A stretch of 64,000 nt of DNA, taken from assembly GCA_036308645.1 (NCBI GenBank), contig JAXJVH010000033.1, forward strand, positions 17,854-81,853. The letters are read 5' to 3'. The notes under the pieces are model-generated. The model worked only from the letters and a program-made list of their open reading frames with translations, searched no databases and was not told the origin of the DNA. The stretch is from RUG11462 sp036308645 (GTDB taxonomy: Bacteria > Bacillota > Clostridia > Oscillospirales > Acutalibacteraceae). Below are positions 44,600-53,956 of this stretch, piece after piece. The number at the start of each line of letters is the position of its first letter. The first letter of the stretch is position 1. A program made the position numbers and the translations under genes.

Positions 44600-45607
44600 A
44601 TGACTATTAAAGATATTGCAAGATTATCCGGCTATGCTGTGGGTACTGTTTCGAGAGTTTTGAATGACCACCCGAATGTAAGCGAAACTGCCCGAACCAA
44701 AATTTTAGCGGTTGCAAAAGAGCATCATTTTGTAAGAAATACAAATGCTCAACAATTAAAACAACAGGGCAGATATATAGCCATTCTTGTTAAGGGCGTT
44801 TCAAATATTTTGCTTAATTCCGTTCTTGAAATTATCCAAAAGCATATCGGCGAAACAATTTACACCTCATCGGTTTTTGTGCTTGATGAGTATGATAACG
44901 AAGCGAAAACCGCTTTGAAAATATACTATGAAAAAAGACCTGCGGGAATTATATTTTTAGGAGGAAATCCGCAGCGGTATGAATCGGATTTTAATAAGAT
45001 AAAAGTTCCTTGCGTTTTGATTACCAATCAAGCGCCGAATGTCAGTAATAATAACCTTTCAAGCGTCGGTACGGACGATGTTAAAGCGGCTGAACAAATT
45101 ACTGATTATCTTATTGAAAACGGTCATACTAAACTCGGCGTTATCGGCGGCGAGATTAACAATTCCGAAATTTCCGAGCGTAGATTTAAAGGTTTTTTAA
45201 ATTCCGTTGAAAAGCACGGACTTGAGTTTGATTTTGATATGCAGTATCAAACGACAAAGTACAGTTTTGAAGGCGGCGCTTTAGCGGTAAAGCAACTTAT
45301 TTCAAAATGCGACGGTATTACTGCTATTTTTACAATGGGCGACGTACAGGCAATCGGCGCTATAAGAATGCTTAACGATATGGGAATTTCGGTGCCTAAA
45401 GATATTTCTGTTACGGGTTTTGACGGTCTTCCCCTTACACAGTATATTTATCCAAGACTTACTACTATAAGACAGGCCGAGCCGCAACTTGCAAAATGCG
45501 GATTAGCGGCGTTGCTCGAGGCTATAGCAAAAGAAGACGAAGAATCGGTTCATCTTTTAATACCTTATGAGTTTTTAGAAGGAGAGAGCGTTTTAAAAAT
45601 TAACTGA
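44600..45607 (+). CDS. LacI-family transcriptional regulator
   Basis: A 335-residue repressor. The N-terminal helix-turn-helix and hinge (TIKDIARLSGYAVGTVSRVLNDHPNVSE, residues 2-29) is textbook LacI; the effector domain is a periplasmic-binding fold (VTGFDGLPLTQYIYPRLTTIRQ). It has an internal promoter of its own and the cluster promoter carries a matching palindrome at 41294-41309. It probably responds to maltose or malto-oligosaccharide, inferred from neighbours. Confidence 0.9.
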   Translation: MTIKDIARLSGYAVGTVSRVLNDHPNVSETARTKILAVAKEHHFVRNTNAQQLKQQGRYIAILVKGVSNILLNSVLEIIQKHIGETIYTSSVFVLDEYDNEAKTALKIYYEKRPAGIIFLGGNPQRYESDFNKIKVPCVLITNQAPNVSNNNLSSVGTDDVKAAEQITDYLIENGHTKLGVIGGEINNSEISERRFKGFLNSVEKHGLEFDFDMQYQTTKYSFEGGALAVKQLISKCDGITAIFTMGDVQAIGAIRMLNDMGISVPKDISVTGFDGLPLTQYIYPRLTTIRQAEPQLAKCGLAALLEAIAKEDEESVHLLIPYEFLEGESVLKIN

Positions 45608-45636
45608 TTTCGTTTTCGTGAAAGGAATGAAATTTA

Positions 45637-46749
45637 ATGGCATCTATTACTTTAAAAAATATTGTAAAGACTTATGATAACGGTCATACCGTTATTCCAA
45701 ACCTTAATCTTGAGATTAAGGATAAGGAGTTTATTATACTTGTAGGTCCTTCGGGTTGCGGCAAATCAACAACTCTTCGTATGATTGCCGGTCTTGAGGA
45801 AATTACCGACGGTGAAATGTATATCGGCGACCGCCTTGTTAACAAGGTTGCGCCGAAAGACAGAGATATCGCAATGGTGTTTCAGTCTTATGCGCTTTAC
45901 CCTCACATGACAGTTTATAAAAATATGGCTTTTGCGCTTGAACTTCGCAAGGTTGATAAAAAAGAAATCGACCGAAAAGTTCGTGAGGTTGCTAAAATCC
46001 TTGAGATTGAAGAATACCTTAACCGTAAACCGAAAGCGCTTTCAGGCGGTCAGCGTCAGCGTGTTGCGCTCGGCCGTGCAATGGTTCGCGACCCAGCCGT
46101 TTTCTTGCTTGACGAGCCTCTTTCAAACCTCGACGCAAAACTGCGTACCGAGATGAGAAGTCAGATTACAAGACTTCATAATAATTTGCAGACAACCTTT
46201 GTTTACGTTACTCACGACCAGACAGAGGCTATGACAATGGCCGACAGAATCGTTGTTATGAAAGACGGTCTTATTCAGCAGGTTGATACTCCCGCAAGTC
46301 TTTATGACCACCCTTGCAATATGTTTGTTGCAGGATTTATCGGCACTCCGAGAATGAATTTTATTGACGCGGTAATCGCTGAAAAAGGCGGCAGACTTTT
46401 TGCCGAATTTGATAAATACTCGGTATTGTTGCCGGAAAGAATGCAGAGTAACGATAATTTGAAAAAATATATCGGCAAAGCGGTTGCTTTCGGTATTCGT
46501 CCTGAAAACCTTCACGCAAATGAAAAATACTGCGACGAAGAAAAAACAAACAAAATCGACGTTCATATTGAAATTGCCGAAATGATGGGTTCGGAGATTT
46601 ATCTTTACAGCAATATCGGAGGCGTGGATATAATTGCAAACGTTCCGTCTAACAAAAAAGTTCAGAGCAATTCCGATATTTCTTTGTATCTTGATACCGA
46701 TACAATTCATCTTTTTGATAAAGAAACAGAAAATTTAATCGCAGATTAA
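45637..46749 (+). CDS. Sugar ABC transporter ATPase (MsmK/UgpC type)
   Basis: A 370-residue ATPase. Walker A GPSGCGKSTT, Q-loop FQSYALYPHMTV, signature LSGGQRQRVALGRAMVRDP, Walker B FLLDEPLSNLDAKLR and the H-loop THDQTEAMTMADR are complete. The C-terminal OB-like regulatory domain is (about 235-370). It energises the MalFG-like permease pair and may serve other sugar transporters too, as MsmK-type ATPases often do. Confidence 0.93.
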   Translation: MASITLKNIVKTYDNGHTVIPNLNLEIKDKEFIILVGPSGCGKSTTLRMIAGLEEITDGEMYIGDRLVNKVAPKDRDIAMVFQSYALYPHMTVYKNMAFALELRKVDKKEIDRKVREVAKILEIEEYLNRKPKALSGGQRQRVALGRAMVRDPAVFLLDEPLSNLDAKLRTEMRSQITRLHNNLQTTFVYVTHDQTEAMTMADRIVVMKDGLIQQVDTPASLYDHPCNMFVAGFIGTPRMNFIDAVIAEKGGRLFAEFDKYSVLLPERMQSNDNLKKYIGKAVAFGIRPENLHANEKYCDEEKTNKIDVHIEIAEMMGSEIYLYSNIGGVDIIANVPSNKKVQSNSDISLYLDTDTIHLFDKETENLIAD

Positions 46750-46825
46750 TTTTATACAAAAAACAAATAAAAAATAGTTATTTTTAAACTGATATATATT
46801 AAAGAAATTTAAGGGGGCAATAATT

Positions 46826-48304
46826 ATGAGAGCAAGCGGAGTTTTAATGCATATTTCATCTTTGCCGGGCGATTTCGGCATCGGTACATTCGGTGAAAAT
46901 GCATACTCTTTTGTCGACTTTTTATATGAAAGCGGGCAGACTTATTGGCAGTTATTGCCCCTTTGTCCTACTTCTTACGGCGATTCGCCGTATCAAAGTT
47001 TTTCAACCTTTGCCGGAAATCCTTATTTTATCGACCTTGAAACGCTTGAAAAACAAGGTCTTTTAAAAGCAGATGAGTATAAAAACGTTAATTGGGGCGA
47101 CAATCCCGAAAGCGTTGATTACGGTTTGCTTTATGTAGAACGGCATAAGGTTTTCAAAAAAGTTCAAAAGCACTTTTTTGAAAAAATTCCCGAAAATTAT
47201 AATGATTTTTGCGAAAAAAATGCGTTTTGGTTAGATGATTTTGCACTTTTTATGGCGATAAAAGACTGCTTTGGCGGTAAATCGTTTACAGAGTGGGACG
47301 ATGATATTCGTTTAAGAGAAGAAAAGGCTTTGAAAAAATACAAAGAAAAGTGCAAAGAGCGTATTGATTATTATAAAATGCTCCAATTTTTGTTTTTCGA
47401 GCAATGGAATTCTCTTAAATCATACGCCAATGAAAAGGGAATAAAAATTATAGGAGATTTGCCTATTTACGTTGCGCTTGACAGCGCCGACGTATGGTCT
47501 TCACCGCAACAGTTTATGCTTGATGAAGATTTAAAGCCGATTGAAGTTGCCGGTTGTCCGCCCGACGCTTTTTCAAAAGACGGTCAGTTATGGGGAAATC
47601 CGCTTTATAACTGGGATTTTATGAAGAACGACGGCTATTCTTGGTGGATAAACCGACTTTCTGAATGTTTAAAAATTTATGATGTTATAAGAATCGACCA
47701 TTTCAGAGCATTCGATTCTTATTACTGTATTAAAGCGGGTAGCAAAACCGCTAAAGACGGCGTTTGGAGAAAGGGCCCCGGAATGGATTTATTCAAGGCA
47801 ATAAAATCAAAATTGGGCAAAACTCCGATTATTGCGGAAGATTTGGGATTTTTAACTCCCAGCGTAAAAAGATTGCTTAAACAGAGCAAATTCCCCGGAA
47901 TGAAAGTTTTGCAGTTTGCCTTTGATTCCCGTGAGGAAAGTGATTATTTACCGCATAATTATACTCAAAACTGCGTTGTTTATACGGGTACTCATGATAA
48001 TGATACAATACTCGGCTGGCAAAAAACCTCAAAAAGAGCAGATGTAAGATTTGCCAAAAAATATTTGAATTGCAAGCGTGAACTTAATTGGGGTATGATT
48101 TCGGCGGCTATGGCTTCGGTCGGCGATACTGCGATTATTACCATGCAGGATATTTTGGGACTCGGTTCTGAAGCGAGAATGAATATACCCTCAACTGTGG
48201 GCGAAAATTGGAAATGGCGAATTTTAAAGAAAGATTTTAAAGCCGAGAATTTTGAAAAACTTTTGTATTATACAAAACTGTATTCGAGAATGAGAAAGGA
48301 TTGA
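46826..48304 (+). CDS. malQ: 4-alpha-glucanotransferase (amylomaltase)
   Basis: A 492-residue GH77 enzyme that moves glucan segments between malto-oligosaccharides and releases glucose. Typical blocks are RASGVLMHISSLPGDFGIGT at the start, WQLLPLCPTSYGDSPYQSFS, RIDHFRAF with the nucleophile Asp, IAEDLGFLT with the acid Glu, and YTGTHDNDTILGW. AAGGGGGC precedes the ATG. It lies 6 bp before the phosphorylase gene, the usual MalQ-MalP pair for alpha-glucan breakdown. Confidence 0.95.
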   Translation: MRASGVLMHISSLPGDFGIGTFGENAYSFVDFLYESGQTYWQLLPLCPTSYGDSPYQSFSTFAGNPYFIDLETLEKQGLLKADEYKNVNWGDNPESVDYGLLYVERHKVFKKVQKHFFEKIPENYNDFCEKNAFWLDDFALFMAIKDCFGGKSFTEWDDDIRLREEKALKKYKEKCKERIDYYKMLQFLFFEQWNSLKSYANEKGIKIIGDLPIYVALDSADVWSSPQQFMLDEDLKPIEVAGCPPDAFSKDGQLWGNPLYNWDFMKNDGYSWWINRLSECLKIYDVIRIDHFRAFDSYYCIKAGSKTAKDGVWRKGPGMDLFKAIKSKLGKTPIIAEDLGFLTPSVKRLLKQSKFPGMKVLQFAFDSREESDYLPHNYTQNCVVYTGTHDNDTILGWQKTSKRADVRFAKKYLNCKRELNWGMISAAMASVGDTAIITMQDILGLGSEARMNIPSTVGENWKWRILKKDFKAENFEKLLYYTKLYSRMRKD

Positions 48305-48310
48305 TAAGCG

Positions 48311-50665
48311 ATGACGAATTTAGAAAACAGCCTTGTTTTATTCGCTAAAACCGAATACCAAAAGGAAATTAAGGATTTATCAGCCAACGAACTGCATAAT
48401 GTGGTTTCAAGCGCTGTTATGGCGGAAATATCGGACAGATGGGCCGAATCACAGAAAAAGCATAACGAAAATAAAAGAGCATATTATCTTTCCGCTGAAT
48501 TTTTGGTGGGAAGAGCGATATATAACAACCTTTTCTGCTTAAATCTCGGCGATGAGGTTGCAGAAATTTTGAAAAAATACGGCAACGATATTAACAAGAT
48601 GGAAGATGTTGAGGACGCAGCGCTCGGCAACGGCGGTTTAGGACGTCTTGCGGCTTGCTTTCTTGATAGTGCGGCTACTCTTTCACTTCCGCTTGACGGC
48701 TACGGAATAAGATATAAATTCGGACTTTTTAAACAGAGTTTTGAAAACGGTTTTCAGAAAGAGCATCTTGATGATTGGACTCGTTACGGCGACCCTTGGT
48801 CGATAAGAAAAGAGGACGAGGCGGTAGAGGTTAAATTTACCGATGAAACCGTAAGAGCCGTTCCTTACGATATGCCGATAATAGGATATAATACCGATAA
48901 TATCGGTACGCTTCGCTTATGGCAGGCAGAACCTATAGAAGAATTTGATTTTGATTTGTTTAACGACCAAAAATACGATAAATCATTAAAAGCAAAAAAC
49001 AGCGCCGAGAATATTTCAAGAGTGCTTTATCCGAACGACAGCACCGATTCGGGCAAACTTTTAAGACTGAAACAACAGTATTTCTTCTCGTCGGCGTCTT
49101 TGCAGGATATTTTAAAGAAATTCAAAGCAAAGCACGGCGATGATTTTTCAAAATTACCCGATGAAGTTACAATTCAACTTAACGATACTCACCCTGTAAT
49201 TTCTATCCCCGAACTTATAAGACTTTTGAATATTGAGGGCGTTGGATTTGACAAGGCTTTGGAAATTGCCTGCAATGTGTTTAATTATACCAACCACACA
49301 ATTATGCAGGAAGCGCTTGAAAAATGGGATATGAAATTTGTAAGAAAAATTTCACCGAAAATTGCGGAGATTATCAAAAAAATCGACGCAAAATTCAAGG
49401 CTGAATTAAAGGCTGCAAATTTCCCCGAAGAACTTCATCCGCAGGTTGATATTATTCAAAACAAAACAGTTCACATGGCTTATCTTGCTTGTTACTGTTC
49501 AAAATATATCAACGGAGTTGCAAGAATTCATACCGAAATTTTAAAAGACGAAGTGCTTAAATGCTGGTATGAGATGACTCCCGAAAAATTTCAGAATAAA
49601 ACAAACGGTATTACCCAACGCCGCTGGATAGGTCTTTGCAATCCGCAGTTGTCTGCGCTTATTACCGAATTGCTCGGAAACGAAGATTGGCTTAACAATC
49701 TCGATGAACTTAAAAAGTTAGAAAAATTCGCAGACGACAAAGCGGTGCTTGACAGATTTATCGAGATTAAGAAAAATAATAAAAAGGTGCTTGCCGATTA
49801 TATTATGTCGCGCGACGGCATTTCGGTTGACCCCGAAACAGTTTACGACGTTCAGATTAAACGACTTCACGAATACAAGCGTCAGTTCCTTAATGCTTTG
49901 GGAATTTTAGAGTTGTATTTTGAGATTAAGAACGGCGAGTTAAAGGATTTTAAACCGACAACCTTTATTTTCGGCGCAAAATCCGCTCCCGGATATTTCA
50001 GGGCAAAAGCAATTATTAAACTTATTGACGAGGTTAAAAACCTTGTTGAAAAAGATGAAGAAGTCAGCAAATATATAAATATTGTTTTTGTATCAAATTA
50101 CAATGTTTCTTATGCCGAAAAGATAGTTGCGGCGGCTGACGTGTCGGAACAGATTTCTACCGCAGGTACAGAGGCAAGCGGAACGGGCAATATGAAACTT
50201 ATGCTAAACGGCGCTTGCACTTTGGGTACTTTTGACGGCGCTAATATCGAGATTGTTGAAGAGGCGGGCGAAGAAAACAACTTCATCTTCGGCGCAAGAG
50301 TTGAAGAAATTGAGAAGATAAAAGATTCTTATGACCCGAAAGAGTATTACAAAAAAGACAAGCGTATTAAACGTGTGCTTGATACTCTTATCGACGGCAC
50401 TCTTGACGACGGCGGCACAGGTATGTTTAAAGAACTTTATGACGCTATTTTAGAGGGCGCAAGTTGGCATCAGCCTGACCACTATTTCCTGTTGCTTGAT
50501 TTTGACAGTTATATCAAGGCTAAAATAGATATTAACAATGCACAAAAAGATAAGTATGATTATGCAAAAAAGTGCTTTATCAATATGTGCAACGCAGGAA
50601 AATTCTCGTCAGACCGCACTATACAGCAGTATGCCGATGAAATCTGGCATATTAAAAAAGTTTGA
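48311..50665 (+). CDS. glgP: Glycogen/maltodextrin phosphorylase
   Basis: A 784-residue PLP-dependent GT35 enzyme releasing glucose-1-phosphate from alpha-1,4-glucans. N-terminal AYYLSAEFLVGR and ALGNGGLGRLAACFLDS; the middle NDTHPVISIPELIRLL; the cofactor-binding lysine in TAGTEASGTGNMKLMLNGACTLGTFDGANIEI. The length is normal for the bacterial family. Placed in the maltodextrin cluster, it works with MalQ on imported oligosaccharides and perhaps on stored glycogen. Confidence 0.95.
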   Translation: MTNLENSLVLFAKTEYQKEIKDLSANELHNVVSSAVMAEISDRWAESQKKHNENKRAYYLSAEFLVGRAIYNNLFCLNLGDEVAEILKKYGNDINKMEDVEDAALGNGGLGRLAACFLDSAATLSLPLDGYGIRYKFGLFKQSFENGFQKEHLDDWTRYGDPWSIRKEDEAVEVKFTDETVRAVPYDMPIIGYNTDNIGTLRLWQAEPIEEFDFDLFNDQKYDKSLKAKNSAENISRVLYPNDSTDSGKLLRLKQQYFFSSASLQDILKKFKAKHGDDFSKLPDEVTIQLNDTHPVISIPELIRLLNIEGVGFDKALEIACNVFNYTNHTIMQEALEKWDMKFVRKISPKIAEIIKKIDAKFKAELKAANFPEELHPQVDIIQNKTVHMAYLACYCSKYINGVARIHTEILKDEVLKCWYEMTPEKFQNKTNGITQRRWIGLCNPQLSALITELLGNEDWLNNLDELKKLEKFADDKAVLDRFIEIKKNNKKVLADYIMSRDGISVDPETVYDVQIKRLHEYKRQFLNALGILELYFEIKNGELKDFKPTTFIFGAKSAPGYFRAKAIIKLIDEVKNLVEKDEEVSKYINIVFVSNYNVSYAEKIVAAADVSEQISTAGTEASGTGNMKLMLNGACTLGTFDGANIEIVEEAGEENNFIFGARVEEIEKIKDSYDPKEYYKKDKRIKRVLDTLIDGTLDDGGTGMFKELYDAILEGASWHQPDHYFLLLDFDSYIKAKIDINNAQKDKYDYAKKCFINMCNAGKFSSDRTIQQYADEIWHIKKV

Positions 50666-50709
50666 TAAAAGCTACAAAAACAAATAAGTTTTCAAAAATC
50701 TTGTTGATA

Positions 50710-50834
50710 TTTTGTAGGGTAGGGGCTCTGCTCCTACCGTTCGATAAAACTACCAAAATCATCTTACTGACTTGTAGAGAAGATTACTGATAATATAAGA
50801 AACGGGCAACCACACAGGGTTGCCCCTACAAAAA
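50710..50834. repeat. Inverted-end intergenic repeat (possible MITE)
   Basis: A 125-bp unit whose ends are inverted: TTTTGTAGGG at 50710-50719 and CCCTACAAAA near 50825-50834. Inside are two further hairpins, GTAGGGGC/GCTCCTAC-like near 50719-50737 and GGGCAACC/GGTTGCCC at 50804-50825. It looks like a short dispersed element of the kind common in gut Firmicutes but only this copy lies in the window. Confidence 0.5.
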
Positions 50835-50853
50835 CAAATATTTTTTATAAAAC

Positions 50854-50886
50854 AAAAACGGGAACGCAGCACGTTCCCGTTTTTTG
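50854..50886 (-). terminator. Terminator of corA
   Basis: AAAACGGGAACG (50855-50866) pairs perfectly with its complement (50872-50883), loop CAGCA, with A- and T-runs. It lies 55 bp after the corA stop on the minus strand. Confidence 0.82.
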
Positions 50887-50940
50887 CATATTAAATTCAA
50901 TAATAAACCTATTTAAAATTAACAGTCAAAATGTAAAACT

Positions 50941-51882
50941 TTAAAACATATCTTTTTTATAAAGAATTATACCGACTATTGCGGTGACTATAACGGTGAA
51001 AATCGAAACAAACCACATATTATTAGCAAGCGGAAGCGAACCTGATATTCCAGGCCCTATATTCATACCGAAAAATGAAAATACCATTGTCGGAATCGCC
51101 ATTATAATTGTGATGGAAGTCAGCATTTTCATCACTTGGTTAAGATTATTTGAGATAACCGAAGAAAAAGCGTCCATTGTATTTGCAAGAATAGTTGATG
51201 AAATTGAACACATTTCAATAGCCTGCTGAAGCTCGATTAAAACGTCTTCAATCAAATCCTCGTCTTCTTCATACATTTTAATCGCTTTATAGCGAAGAAC
51301 TTTTTTTACGGTAATCTCGTTTGATTTAAGCGAAGTCTGAAAATAGACAAGCGACTTTTGCAAATCAAGCAACTGAACAAGTTCTTTGTTTTTCATAGAT
51401 TTGCGAAGTTTTGTTTCAAGGTTTGAAGAATAGCGGTCAATCTGTCGCAAATACTGCAAAAATCTTGTAGCCATTCGTGAGAGTAAATTAAGAACAAAAT
51501 TTGTCTTATATTCGGTTTTAACGTTCTTTACAACGCCGTGAGTAAAATCCATTAAAACAGGATTATCTTTTTTTGCAATGGTAATAACGTTTGTCGGGGT
51601 TACGATAACGCCGAGCGGCGTTGCATTGTAAATAATGTTGTTGTTTTCTTTTTCTGCACAGGGAACGTCGAAAATAATAAATGTGTGGCCGTCTTCAGAC
51701 TCAACACGCGAAGCCTCTTCTTCATCAAGCGAGTCAAGAATGTACTCCGGTTCAACGTGAAAACGCTCTTTAAGAGTGTTAATATCATCTTTATCAGGCT
51801 CAATAGCATTTACCCAACAGCCTACTTCATAATGATCAATCTGCTCAATTCCGTTGCCTGCGGTTTTGAAATATGAAATCAT
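50941..51882 (-). CDS. CorA-family divalent cation transporter
   Basis: A 313-residue channel of the CorA family. A long cytoplasmic helical funnel (about 1-250) is followed by two C-terminal membrane helices; the selectivity motif FFGMNIG (Gly-Met-Asn) ends the first, and a KKDMF basic tail ends the protein. CorA proteins move magnesium, cobalt or nickel down their gradients. GGAGG precedes the ATG. The gene sits alone behind an unusually structured leader (51917-52054) that contains a terminator, so its expression is probably controlled in RNA. Confidence 0.9.
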   Translation of the reverse strand: MISYFKTAGNGIEQIDHYEVGCWVNAIEPDKDDINTLKERFHVEPEYILDSLDEEEASRVESEDGHTFIIFDVPCAEKENNNIIYNATPLGVIVTPTNVITIAKKDNPVLMDFTHGVVKNVKTEYKTNFVLNLLSRMATRFLQYLRQIDRYSSNLETKLRKSMKNKELVQLLDLQKSLVYFQTSLKSNEITVKKVLRYKAIKMYEEDEDLIEDVLIELQQAIEMCSISSTILANTMDAFSSVISNNLNQVMKMLTSITIIMAIPTMVFSFFGMNIGPGISGSLPLANNMWFVSIFTVIVTAIVGIILYKKDMF

Positions 51883-51916
51883 AATATTAGTCCTCCTTAT
51901 TAAATTTGCATAATGG

Positions 51917-52054
51917 AAAAAAGGAGTATATAAATAATATACTCAGAGAACTGTTACGCTGTGATAACAAACGCAATCAGTTAAAACTATACCGCGACAA
52001 CTTCGGGGAATAGAATCGGTATTCATTTGTTATCACCGCCTTTATATTATGATT
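51917..52054 (-). promoter_or_regulatory. Structured corA leader RNA with terminator (candidate riboswitch)
   Basis: On the minus strand, an 11-bp stem GTGATAACAAA (plus 52026-52036) with TTTGTTATCAC (plus 51961-51971) encloses an inner ATACC/GGTAT stem. A second stem, AACTGATTGCG (51972-51982) with CGTAACAGTT (51949-51958), has the 3-prime arm of the first stem in its loop, so both together make an H-type pseudoknot or are mutually exclusive. A hairpin of GAGTATAT/ATATACTC (51924-51944) with six Us follows, a plausible terminator. No M-box hallmark GGTGAGGCTCC is present. Confidence 0.65.
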
Positions 52055-52060
52055 TAATTT

Positions 52061-52089
52061 AGTATATCACAGTTTTTTTGAAAAATCAA
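52061..52089 (-). promoter_or_regulatory. Sigma-A promoter of corA leader
   Basis: Minus-strand TTGATT (52084-52089), 17-bp spacer, TATACT (52061-52066). Transcription should start near 52054, leaving a leader of about 170 nt before the corA ATG. Confidence 0.72.
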
Positions 52090-52209
52090 TATTCGGTTTG
52101 ATTAAATTTTTTAATAAAGTCAAAAAGCAAATTTTTCATTAAAATTTGCGGTTTTAGTATTTTAATTCCAATATAGAATTAAAATTTATAATTTTTTGAT
52201 AAAGTATTC

Positions 52210-52239
52210 TTTACAAATCAGTCGCTTTTATTGTATAAT
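52210..52239 (+). promoter_or_regulatory. Promoter of the DASS transporter gene
   Basis: TTTACA (52210-52215), 18-bp spacer, TATAAT (52234-52239), 38 bp before the chosen ATG. It also rules out the earlier in-frame TTG at 52196 as a start. Confidence 0.7.
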
Positions 52240-52276
52240 TTTCTATATCAGAATTAAAAACGGAGAAACGAAAAAT

Positions 52277-53761
52277 ATGGGACTTAATAAAACAAAGAAT
52301 GTCAGCAGACTTATTAATTTGCTTGTAGGACCTGTTGCTTTTTTGGCTTTTTACTTATTATTGCCGATAAACGGCGCTGTAACTTATGCGCAGTCGGGCG
52401 CTATAGGAACAGTTGCGTGGATGGCGTATTGGTGGATAACCGGACCGGTTGATTATGCGGTAACGGGACTTTTGCCTATTGCTATCAATGCGGTTTTTCA
52501 AATAGCAAATGTATCGGCGGATAAAGTACCCGAGGGCAAAACGGCTTTTAGCGTAGGTATGTCAAATCTTTTGTCGAATTATGCAAGTTCTACGATTATG
52601 CTTATTCTCGGTGCTTCGCTTATTACTGCGGCTTGGAACGACATTGGCCTTGATAAACGAATTGCTACTAAATTTTTATCGCTTATCGGAAACAATATGA
52701 GAGGTCAACTTACATTTTGGTTTTTGCTTACAACGGTGCTTTCTGCGGTTTTGCCGAATTCGGTAGTCTGTGCGGCAATTACTCCGATAGCCGTTTCTAT
52801 GCTGAAATTTGTCGGCGAAGATGATATTACCAACAGTAAAAAAGCCTCGATGGTGCTTTTGACCATTGCTTACGGCGCGGGTGCAGGCGGTCTTGCCTCA
52901 CCGCTTGGAGGCGCTATGAATCTTACGGTAATTAAGTACATAAACGATTTGCATACCGAAGATTTAATGTATATAACTTGGTTTGTAAAATTTTTGCCGG
53001 TTATGATTGTGCTTGTTGTGAGCAATTTAATTTTCTTAAGATTATGCTGTAAAAAAGACGAGTCGTTAGCAGGCTCAAAAGAATTTTTTATTAAAGAATA
53101 TAAAGCGTTGCCAAAGATGAGCGCGGCGGAAAAAATTTCTCTTGCTTTTTTCTTAATTCCGACAATACTTTCTTTCTGTCAGCCGTTGTATAAAGCGTAT
53201 CTTCCGGGACTTCAGCCGGAGTATTTGTTTATAATATTCGGTATTCTCTCGTTCCTTATCAAAAAGGCGGACGGCGACAGAATGATGACTTGGAAATCGG
53301 CGGAGAAAAACGTTGTATGGGATATGATTTATATTTTCGGCGGCGGTCTTGCAATCGGCACCATGCTTACAAATTCCGGCGCTGATAAAGTTATCGGCAA
53401 TATTATGAACAGTCTTGGACTTAAAGGCGGATTTATAATGATGCTCGTAATTATTGCGCTCACCGTTATTATGTCCGACGTTACAAGCAATACCGCTACG
53501 GCGGCTATCGCTGTTCCGATTGTAATTTCAATGGTTGGCGACGGCGCTTCGGCAATTCCTTATGTTTTTGCCGCAACTATCGGTGTAAACCTTTCATATA
53601 TGTTGCCGACGTCTATTCGTGCTATCCCTGTAGGCTACGGTTTATCGCCGAAATTTATGCTTAAAAAAGGCGTGCCTATGACGGTGATGGTAATTATTCT
53701 TATGACGGTTACTTCATATATTCTTATGAAAACAGGCTTTTGGTCAACAACTACATTATAA
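52277..53761 (+). CDS. DASS/SLC13-family anion-sodium symporter
   Basis: Start at ATG 52277 behind CGGAG. The 494-residue product has about eleven hydrophobic segments and family motifs: GLLPIAINAVFQI early, SNYASSTIMLILGASLITAAWN with the first SNT-like turn, PNSVVCAAITPIAVSM, and DVTSNTATAAIAVPI with the second SNT. DASS proteins import dicarboxylates, citrate or sulfate with sodium. The specific anion is not readable. It stands alone between corA and the surface-polymer operon. Confidence 0.85.
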   Translation: MGLNKTKNVSRLINLLVGPVAFLAFYLLLPINGAVTYAQSGAIGTVAWMAYWWITGPVDYAVTGLLPIAINAVFQIANVSADKVPEGKTAFSVGMSNLLSNYASSTIMLILGASLITAAWNDIGLDKRIATKFLSLIGNNMRGQLTFWFLLTTVLSAVLPNSVVCAAITPIAVSMLKFVGEDDITNSKKASMVLLTIAYGAGAGGLASPLGGAMNLTVIKYINDLHTEDLMYITWFVKFLPVMIVLVVSNLIFLRLCCKKDESLAGSKEFFIKEYKALPKMSAAEKISLAFFLIPTILSFCQPLYKAYLPGLQPEYLFIIFGILSFLIKKADGDRMMTWKSAEKNVVWDMIYIFGGGLAIGTMLTNSGADKVIGNIMNSLGLKGGFIMMLVIIALTVIMSDVTSNTATAAIAVPIVISMVGDGASAIPYVFAATIGVNLSYMLPTSIRAIPVGYGLSPKFMLKKGVPMTVMVIILMTVTSYILMKTGFWSTTTL

Positions 53762-53765
53762 ATTT

Positions 53766-53806
53766 AAAAACACTCTCGGAATTTTAAAATCCGAGAGCGT
53801 TTTTTC
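53766..53806 (+). terminator. Terminator after the DASS transporter gene
   Basis: ACTCTCGGAATTTT pairs with AAAATCCGAGAGCG-side sequence (stem around 53772-53799), followed by TTTTTT. Confidence 0.8.
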
Positions 53807-53876
53807 GCTTTATTGCGGAAATTTTTACGAAATTTTGCGTTAAAATCGGTATGTAAACTCTATTTTAACAAATTAA

Positions 53877-53905
53877 TTGACATATCGGCTAATTCAAGTT
53901 ATAAT
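53877..53905 (+). promoter_or_regulatory. Consensus promoter of the GT2-LicD-TarIJ operon
   Basis: Perfect TTGACA (53877-53882), 17-bp spacer, TATAAT (53900-53905), about 50 bp ahead of the glycosyltransferase ATG. Confidence 0.88.
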
Positions 53906-53956
53906 ATAATTAATATTTAGAATGGTACGAGAAATAGATTAAACGGAGTTGAATTT

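Noticed and set aside
51883..52054. M-box magnesium riboswitch for corA leader
   Set aside because: The conserved GGTGAGGCTCC core and three-helix arrangement are not present; kept as an unknown structured leader.
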